In this document: one piece after another, positions 58,686 to 64,000 of the stretch | Layout: every line of letters starts with the position of its first letter | How positions within the stretch are numbered: position 1 is the first letter of the stretch | Assembly: GCF_013337685.1 (NCBI RefSeq) | Contig: NZ_SUQN01000003.1 | Coordinates: 372,001-436,000, forward strand | Reading direction: 5' to 3' | Length of the DNA stretch: 64,000 bases | Source: Citrobacter gillenii | Lineage (GTDB): Bacteria > Pseudomonadota > Gammaproteobacteria > Enterobacterales > Enterobacteriaceae | Position numbers and translations under genes: made by a program | The notes under the pieces: model-generated | Told to the model about the DNA's origin: nothing | The model's database searches: none | What the model saw: only the letters and a program-made list of their open reading frames with translations

Positions 58686-58703
58686 TTTGCAAGTTTTTGC
58701 AAA
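58686..58703. promoter_or_regulatory. Candidate operator between the LacI-type gene and the dehydrogenase array
   Basis: TTTGCAA and TTGCAAA form a perfect inverted repeat with a 4-nt spacer, 26 bp upstream of the regulator gene and 147 bp upstream of the first dehydrogenase gene. A dyad of this size in a divergent LacI-family promoter region is a plausible operator. It lacks the central CG of the classical type. Confidence 0.5.
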
Positions 58704-58849
58704 CCTAGTTCATTGACTCTAAAACACTTTTTCAATATCTGTGCGAACTTCTTCCTCATCCTGCAACCGCTCTCACAAAATCACATTGTCGATATTCCAG
58801 GCGTTTCTTATGGTCCGCTTATCCCTTATTTCTGATGAAAAGGCCTGAC

Positions 58850-60010
58850 ATGAAAAAATTACGCTTTGGCATTATTGGCGTGGGAAATATTGGCACCGTC
58901 CACGCCCGCTATCTGCTGGCTGGGACCGTAAAGGACGCCTGCCTGACGGCGGTCTGCGATAATAACGCCGACAAGCATGCCGCTATTCGCCAGTTAGTAA
59001 GCGATGCGGTTGCACTGTTTATCAGCGCTGAGGAGATGCTGAACAGTGGGCTTGTCGACGCGGTTATCGTCGCTACGCCGCACTATGCGCATCCGGGTTT
59101 ATCGATGATGGCGATGCGTCTTGGCATTCATACGTTGTGCGAAAAACCTGCCGGGGTCTGTACCGCGCAGGTCCACGAGATGAACACCTGCGCCCGTGAA
59201 TGCGATGTGGTGTTCGGCATGATGTACAACCAGCGCCCGAACCCGCTGTATCAGAAAGTAAAAGATCTGATCGACAGCGGCGAGCTGGGCGAATTGCGCC
59301 GCTCCAACTGGATAATCACCAACTGGTATCGCTCACAGAGTTACTACAACTCCGGCGGCTGGCGCGCGACATGGAAAGGCGAAGGCGGCGGCGTGCTGCT
59401 CAATCAGGACCCGCACCAGCTTGATTTGTGGCAATGGCTGGTCGGTATGCCCATACGCTTGCGCGCGTTTTGCCAGTTTGGCAAACACCGCCAGATTGAA
59501 GTAGAAGATGAGGTCACCGCCTACGCGGAATACGCCAACGGTGCAACCGGCGTGTTCATCACCACCGTCGCCGAAACCCCCGGCACCAACCGCCTCGAGA
59601 TCGTCGGCGATCGCGGAAAAGTGGTGGTGGAAGAAGGCCGCCTGCGCTTCTGGCGACTGCGTGAATCCGAAACCGACTTCAACGCCCGCTGGCAAAACGG
59701 CTTTGGCGAGCCGGAGTGCTGGGAAGTGACTATCCCTACCGCACCAGAATGCAGTGAGCATCATGTCATCACCGCCAATTTCACCGCCGCGGTCCTGCAC
59801 GGCGAACCGCTCATCGCCCCTGGTCTGGAAGGCATTCGCGGCCTGACGCTGTCCAACGCCATGCACCTCTCCACCTGGACCGATGACTGGGTTGAGCTGC
59901 CAATTGACGAGCAGCGCTACGCCCGGTTGTTGCAGGCGCGTATCGACTCATCGGTCGAGAAAACCACCGCCAGCCGCACGCTGGACGCCTCCGCAAGCTG
60001 GCAGCGTTAA
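58850..60010 (+). CDS. Gfo/Idh/MocA-family oxidoreductase 1
   Basis: The ATG at 58850, seven bases after AAAAGG, gives 386 aa. The N-terminal Rossmann fold has GIIGVGNIGTVHARYL, the catalytic lysine motif is TLCEKPAG, and the C-terminal domain has GGGVLLNQDPHQLDLWQW with the active-site histidine. Such NAD(P)-dependent enzymes oxidise or reduce sugars and sugar derivatives. First gene of a four-gene array of the same family, 10 bp before the next. Substrate unknown. Confidence 0.9.
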   Translation: MKKLRFGIIGVGNIGTVHARYLLAGTVKDACLTAVCDNNADKHAAIRQLVSDAVALFISAEEMLNSGLVDAVIVATPHYAHPGLSMMAMRLGIHTLCEKPAGVCTAQVHEMNTCARECDVVFGMMYNQRPNPLYQKVKDLIDSGELGELRRSNWIITNWYRSQSYYNSGGWRATWKGEGGGVLLNQDPHQLDLWQWLVGMPIRLRAFCQFGKHRQIEVEDEVTAYAEYANGATGVFITTVAETPGTNRLEIVGDRGKVVVEEGRLRFWRLRESETDFNARWQNGFGEPECWEVTIPTAPECSEHHVITANFTAAVLHGEPLIAPGLEGIRGLTLSNAMHLSTWTDDWVELPIDEQRYARLLQARIDSSVEKTTASRTLDASASWQR

Positions 60011-60020
60011 GGGGATGACC

Positions 60021-61202
60021 ATGCTGAATATTGCCATTGTCGGCACCGGAAACATCTCCCATAACCACATTCAAAGCTATTTACAGTTTGCGGATCGCTG
60101 CCGGATCGTCGCGCTGGTCGACATCTGGCCGGAAAAAGCCGAAGAGAAGAAAACGCGCTACGGCCTAAGCGAAGCACGGGTCTACAACAGCCATCAGGCC
60201 ATGCTGGACGCGGGTATTAATGTGGACGTTGTCGACGTCTGTACTCCGCCGTACGTCCACGCCGACATCAGCATTGATGCTCTGCACGCGGGCAAACACG
60301 TGCTGTGCGAAAAACCGATGGCCGCCTCGCTCGCAGAGTGTGATGCGATGATTGCCGCGCAGAAAGCCAGCGGAAAAATGTTATCGGTCATCGCACAAAA
60401 CCGCTTTACCGATGCCTTCTGGCGCTTAAAAGCCGCCGTTGATTCCGGCCTTGCGGGCAAAATTTGCCACGCACAGGTGGACTCGTTCTGGTGGCGCGGG
60501 CATTGCTATTACGATCTGTGGTGGCGCGGCACCTGGCAGAAAGAAGGCGGCGGCTGCACGCTGAATCATGCGGTACACCACATCGATGCAATTCAGTGGA
60601 TGCTCGGCTTCCCGAGCGAAGTGGTAGCGATGATGAGCAATGTCGCCCATGACAACGCGGAAGTGGAAGATCTCAGTGCGGCCATTTTCAAATATTCAGA
60701 CGGGGCGCTGGCTCAGCTCACCGCATCCGTTGTGCATCATGGTGAAGATCAGAAAATCGTTATTCAGGGCGAAAAGGCGCGGATCTCCGCCCCGTGGAAG
60801 GTGTATGCCAGCCAGTCGGCGGATAACGGCTTTCCACAAGCGGACAATCATCGCGAACTGGAAGAGCAACTGGACGCGCTGTTTCATGCCACGCCTGCGC
60901 TTCAATGGACGCTGCATAGCGGACAAATCGACAACCTGCTCAGCGCCATCGAACAACAGACGCCCCCACTGGTCGACGGGGAACAGGGTAAACGTTCGCT
61001 GGAGCTGATTACCGCTATCTACAAATCCGCCATTACCCGCACGGTGGTAACGCTGCCCATCCCCAGCCACGACGATTTTTATCGTACCGGCGGCCTGATG
61101 GCAAAAGCCCCGCATTTTTATGAGAAATCCACCTCCGTGAGCAATTTCACGGAAGTCGGTGCTATCCCTCTGGGTAAAGACTTAGATTCAGGAGCAGAGT
61201 AA
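60021..61202 (+). CDS. Gfo/Idh/MocA-family oxidoreductase 2
   Basis: The ATG at 60021, six bases after AAGGGG, gives 393 aa; an ATG two codons earlier touches the ribosome-binding site. NAD-binding sequence IAIVGTGNISHNHIQSYL, lysine motif LCEKPMAASL and the block GGGCTLNHAVHHIDAIQWML are intact. A long C-terminal extension (IPSHDDFYRTGGLM to the end) sets it apart from its neighbours. Ends in a TAATG overlap with the next gene. Confidence 0.9.
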   Translation: MLNIAIVGTGNISHNHIQSYLQFADRCRIVALVDIWPEKAEEKKTRYGLSEARVYNSHQAMLDAGINVDVVDVCTPPYVHADISIDALHAGKHVLCEKPMAASLAECDAMIAAQKASGKMLSVIAQNRFTDAFWRLKAAVDSGLAGKICHAQVDSFWWRGHCYYDLWWRGTWQKEGGGCTLNHAVHHIDAIQWMLGFPSEVVAMMSNVAHDNAEVEDLSAAIFKYSDGALAQLTASVVHHGEDQKIVIQGEKARISAPWKVYASQSADNGFPQADNHRELEEQLDALFHATPALQWTLHSGQIDNLLSAIEQQTPPLVDGEQGKRSLELITAIYKSAITRTVVTLPIPSHDDFYRTGGLMAKAPHFYEKSTSVSNFTEVGAIPLGKDLDSGAE

Positions 61203-62269
61203 TGAACAAGACAGATGGAATGAACTACGCCCCGACCGGCAAACCGCAGCCGGTGGTAAAACCTGGTGAGTTTGTGATTGCCGCTGCCACGCTCGACCAC
61301 GGTCATATCTACGGGATGTGCAACGGGCTGATCGAAGCCGGAGCCACCCTGAAGTGGGTGTACGACCCGGACCCGGCGAAAGTGGAGAAATTCCTGCAAC
61401 AGTACCCGCAGGCGCAGGTGGCTGACTCACTGGAGACTATTCTCAACGACCGCGATGTCAGACTGGTCGCCGGGGCGGCAATCCCCTCTGAACGCTGCCC
61501 GCTGGGACTAAAGGTGATGGCGGCGGGTAAAGATTATTTCACCGACAAAGCACCGCTGACTACTCTCGAACAGCTGGAAGACGCCAAAGCCATGGTGGCC
61601 AGGACCGGGCGCAAGTACGCGGTTTACTACAGCGAGCGCCTGCACGTTGAAAGCGCAGTTTTTGCGGGCGATCTGGTCAAGCGGGGGGCAATAGGCCGGG
61701 TGATCCAGACCCTGGGCACCGGCCCGCATCGTGAAGGCAGCGGACGTCCGGACTGGTTCTACGATCGACGCTATTTCGGCGGCATTCTGTGTGATATCGG
61801 CAGCCATCAGATTGAGCAGTTCCTGTTTTACACCGACAACCTCGAGGCGCGTGTGGTCGCAAGCCAGGTGCGCAACGTCAATCATCCGCAGTATCCACAG
61901 TTTGAAGACTTTGGCGATGCGATGCTGGCGGGCGAGAACGGCGCAACGGGCTATTTCCGCTGCGACTGGTTCACGCCGGACGGCCTCAGCACCTGGGGGG
62001 ACGGACGCCTGACGCTGCTGGGCACCGAGGGCTATATCGAGATCCGCAAGTATGTCGATATTACCCAAGGTGAACAGGATGTGGTGTATCTGGTTAATAA
62101 AGAGGGGGAATTCCGCTATCCGGTCGCCGGTAAGGTAGGGTTCCCGTTCTTCGGCGAGTTTATTCTCGACTGCCTGAACCGTACCGAAAACGCCATGACC
62201 CAGGCCCATGCGTTTAAAGCCGCCGAGCTGTGCGTGAAGGCGCAAATGCTCGCCAATGCGCATGCATAA
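61202..62269 (+). CDS. Gfo/Idh/MocA-like protein 3, with altered nucleotide-binding and lysine motifs
   Basis: The start overlaps the previous stop by one base; product 355 aa. Where the relatives have GxGxxG, this protein reads AAATLDHGHIYGM, and instead of EKP it has FTDKAPLTTL, keeping the lysine but not the Glu. The later GGILCDIGSHQIEQFLFY block still has the histidine. It is a diverged paralogue; it may use a different cofactor binding mode or act as a lyase, epimerase or partner subunit rather than a simple dehydrogenase. No frameshift is seen. Confidence 0.85.
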   Translation: MNKTDGMNYAPTGKPQPVVKPGEFVIAAATLDHGHIYGMCNGLIEAGATLKWVYDPDPAKVEKFLQQYPQAQVADSLETILNDRDVRLVAGAAIPSERCPLGLKVMAAGKDYFTDKAPLTTLEQLEDAKAMVARTGRKYAVYYSERLHVESAVFAGDLVKRGAIGRVIQTLGTGPHREGSGRPDWFYDRRYFGGILCDIGSHQIEQFLFYTDNLEARVVASQVRNVNHPQYPQFEDFGDAMLAGENGATGYFRCDWFTPDGLSTWGDGRLTLLGTEGYIEIRKYVDITQGEQDVVYLVNKEGEFRYPVAGKVGFPFFGEFILDCLNRTENAMTQAHAFKAAELCVKAQMLANAHA

Positions 62270-62279
62270 TGGGGGCAGC

Positions 62280-63302
62280 ATGAAAATGTTAAATGCCGCC
62301 ATTATTGGTGCCGGTGCCATCCACCGTAGTCACGTCAACGCCCTACGGCTCTTGCCGGGGGTGACGCTACGCGCGCTGGTCGACACCGACAGCGTCAACG
62401 GGCTACAGCAGGCGATGGCCTACAACTGCCGCTTTTATCCCAATTACCGGGAAATGCTGCTGGATAACGACATTGACGTCGTGCATATCTGTACGCCGCA
62501 TTTTGAGCATAAAAATATGATTCTCGCCGCCCTTGCTGCCGGGAAGCATGTGTTTTGCGAAAAACCGGTAGGCATGAATGGAGGGGAAGTTGCCGACATC
62601 GCTGACGCCGCAGCCTCGGCGCCGGGACTGCTGGGCGTGTGTTACCAAAACCGACTGAATCCCACCAGCCTACGCATACGCGATGAACTGGCGAAAAATA
62701 CGCTTGGCAAAATGCTCAGCATGAAAGCCGTGCTGACCTGGTCACGCTCCGGGGCGTACTACAGCGACAGTCCGTGGCGCGGGCGTTTTGCCCGCGAAGG
62801 CGGCAGTTTGCTGATTAATCAGGCCATTCATACTCTCGATCTGATGCAGTGGTTCGCCGGGGGCGTCACACGCTTAAAAGGCGTGGTGGATAGCAGCGAA
62901 CTGGCAGCGGTGACGGAAGCAGAAGACAGCGCGATGGCAACGCTGCATTTTGCCAACGGTGCACGTGGCCTGTTTTACGCCAGCAACTGCAATACGCTCG
63001 ATTCGCCGCTGCTGCTGGAGATCCACTGTGAAAACGGCATGCTTCAGCTAACTGACAACGCGCTATGGCGCGTCACAAAGGACCAGCGCCTGAAGCTGGA
63101 AAGCGATGGTTCACCAGACGGCAGCGCCAAAAGCTACTGGGGTCTTGGTCACCAACTGGCCATTCGCCAGTTCTATCATGCTATTACCCATCGCGGTCAG
63201 ACAGAATATATCGATATCCATCAAGCCCAAAAATCGCTGTTGATGGTGGACGCTATTTATCGTTCATCTCTGACGCGACAATGGATAAATATTAATAATT
63301 AA
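62280..63302 (+). CDS. Gfo/Idh/MocA-family oxidoreductase 4
   Basis: The ATG at 62280, three bases after GGGGG, gives 340 aa; the longer frame overlaps gene 3. Motifs AAIIGAGAIHRSHVNAL, FCEKPVGMNG and GGSLLINQAIHTLDLMQWF are all present, so it looks catalytically intact. Last enzyme gene of the array, followed after an ERIC by a sugar symporter gene. Substrate unknown. Confidence 0.9.
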   Translation: MKMLNAAIIGAGAIHRSHVNALRLLPGVTLRALVDTDSVNGLQQAMAYNCRFYPNYREMLLDNDIDVVHICTPHFEHKNMILAALAAGKHVFCEKPVGMNGGEVADIADAAASAPGLLGVCYQNRLNPTSLRIRDELAKNTLGKMLSMKAVLTWSRSGAYYSDSPWRGRFAREGGSLLINQAIHTLDLMQWFAGGVTRLKGVVDSSELAAVTEAEDSAMATLHFANGARGLFYASNCNTLDSPLLLEIHCENGMLQLTDNALWRVTKDQRLKLESDGSPDGSAKSYWGLGHQLAIRQFYHAITHRGQTEYIDIHQAQKSLLMVDAIYRSSLTRQWININN

Positions 63303-63357
63303 AATTCATTAAGCATTCCATAAGTAAATAAATAAGCCGGGTAATACCGGCATACAG

Positions 63358-63487
63358 ATACCCTATACACAAAATCATTCAAGATGCATCAAGGCAGCAA
63401 GTCTGGTAACGCCCAGGCGCTTACATAAGTAAGTGACTGGGGTGAGCAGGCGTAGCCAACAAAGAGGCTGCTTGAAGGATGACGTAT
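63358..63487. repeat. ERIC element, second copy
   Basis: The sequence contains AAGTAAGTGACTGGGGTGAG, the conserved ERIC core, and reads in the opposite orientation from the copy at 50727. Ends are near TACCCTATACAC and GATGACGTATATA. It lies between the last dehydrogenase gene and the symporter gene and would be part of their shared transcript. Confidence 0.85.
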
Positions 63488-63508
63488 ATATACACTGGAA
63501 AAATAATT

Positions 63509-64000
63509 ATGGTTAAACCAACTGAACGCAGAGTCGGTTATGGCGTGGCAATTGGCTACGGCATCACTGATTTATTTGGCGGCGGGGCTTTCGCTATTAT
63601 CGGCACCTGGCTGTTATTTTTTTACACTACCTATTGCGGTTTAAGCGTCCTGGAGGCAGGTTCCATATTTGCTATTGCCCGCGTGATTGATGCTTTACTC
63701 AGCCCGATTATGGGCTACGTCACCGATAATTTTGGCAATACCTGGCTTGGGCGGAAATTTGGCCGTCGCCGCTTCTTTTTATTACTCAGTTCGCCGCTCA
63801 TGTTTCTCTATGCCCTGCTGTGGCTGACCGATATGGGTTACTGGTATTACCTGGGAACCTATTTGTCGATTGAATTGCTGTCGGCCATGGTACTGGTACC
63901 GTGGGAAACCCTGGCAGCAGAGATGACTAACCGTTACGAAGAGCGCAGCCGCCTTTCCGGCGTGCGCATGATCTGCTCGCAGCTCGGCGGCTTTCTGGCC
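63509..64000 (+). CDS. GPH-family sugar:cation symporter (5' part; runs off the window)
   Basis: From the ATG at 63509 (GGAAAA upstream) 164 codons are open to the window end. The product begins MVKPTERRVGYGVAIGYGIT and has DLFGGGAFAIIGTWLLFFYT, then IFAIARVIDALLSPIMGYV and LGRKFGRRRFFLLLSSPLM, the membrane helix and loop pattern of MelB/GPH-type glycoside-pentoside-hexuronide symporters. It follows the dehydrogenase array in the same direction and is the likely importer for its substrate. Confidence 0.9.
   Translation, partial: MVKPTERRVGYGVAIGYGITDLFGGGAFAIIGTWLLFFYTTYCGLSVLEAGSIFAIARVIDALLSPIMGYVTDNFGNTWLGRKFGRRRFFLLLSSPLMFLYALLWLTDMGYWYYLGTYLSIELLSAMVLVPWETLAAEMTNRYEERSRLSGVRMICSQLGGFLA

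Overview
The window is chromosomal DNA from an enterobacterium close to Escherichia, Salmonella and Citrobacter. The backbone gene order mgtA–treR–treBC–nrdDG … cybC–pmbA–darP–mpl–fbp–yjfF–ytfTRQ–ppa … ytfP–tamB–tamA–msrA is that of E. coli K-12 read in reverse, and the proteins look nearly collinear with their E. coli counterparts. REP/BIME and ERIC repeats between genes fit the same group. Citrobacter is my best guess, from gene content; this is inference, not proof.

Region by region. (1) 1–9253, core: the 5' part of mgtA with its leader peptide mgtL, divergent treR, the trehalose operon treBC behind a TreR operator, and the anaerobic ribonucleotide reductase genes nrdDG behind two FNR-like and two NrdR-like sites. 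(2) 9276–28265, a complete-looking type VI secretion system in two divergent operons: tssB-C-hcp-tssE-F-G-H, a deaminase-like gene, vgrG and a MORN-type gene on the minus strand; tssJ-K-L-M-A and a DUF4280/PAAR-like gene on the plus strand. An AT-rich 370-bp region separates them. (3) 28332–35803, a nine-gene minus-strand operon: a single-PRD protein, an SFCGS protein, DUF4312, two membrane proteins (DUF4311, DUF4310), an amidohydrolase, DgaE-like and DgaF-like enzymes and a BglG-type regulator. I read it as an uncharacterised uptake and degradation system for an amino-sugar-acid-like compound, and as the best candidate for an undescribed system. (4) 36147–47319, core: cybC, pmbA, darP, mpl, fbp, a small DUF2569-type membrane protein gene, the galactofuranose ABC transporter genes and ppa. 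(5) 47526–50691, a YncE-like propeller plus a TonB-dependent receptor behind a Fur-like site, where E. coli K-12 has chpSB. (6) 50856–57560, core: ytfP, tamB, tamA, msrA. (7) 57608–64000, a second accessory catabolic locus: a LacI-type repressor divergent from four consecutive Gfo/Idh/MocA oxidoreductase genes and the start of a GPH-family sugar symporter gene that runs off the window.

How it fits together. Regions 2 and 3 lie side by side between nrdG and cybC, adjacent genes in E. coli, with no integrase, transposase or tRNA visible, so this junction looks like a site of accessory gene gain. The T6SS has every core Tss protein (A to M), a spike and a tip; its only visible effector candidate is the deaminase-like protein between tssH and vgrG. 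Regions 3 and 7 each pair a dedicated regulator, a transporter and several enzymes, and each has a strong inverted repeat upstream that could be the operator. All family assignments come from reading the translated sequence; no database search was run.
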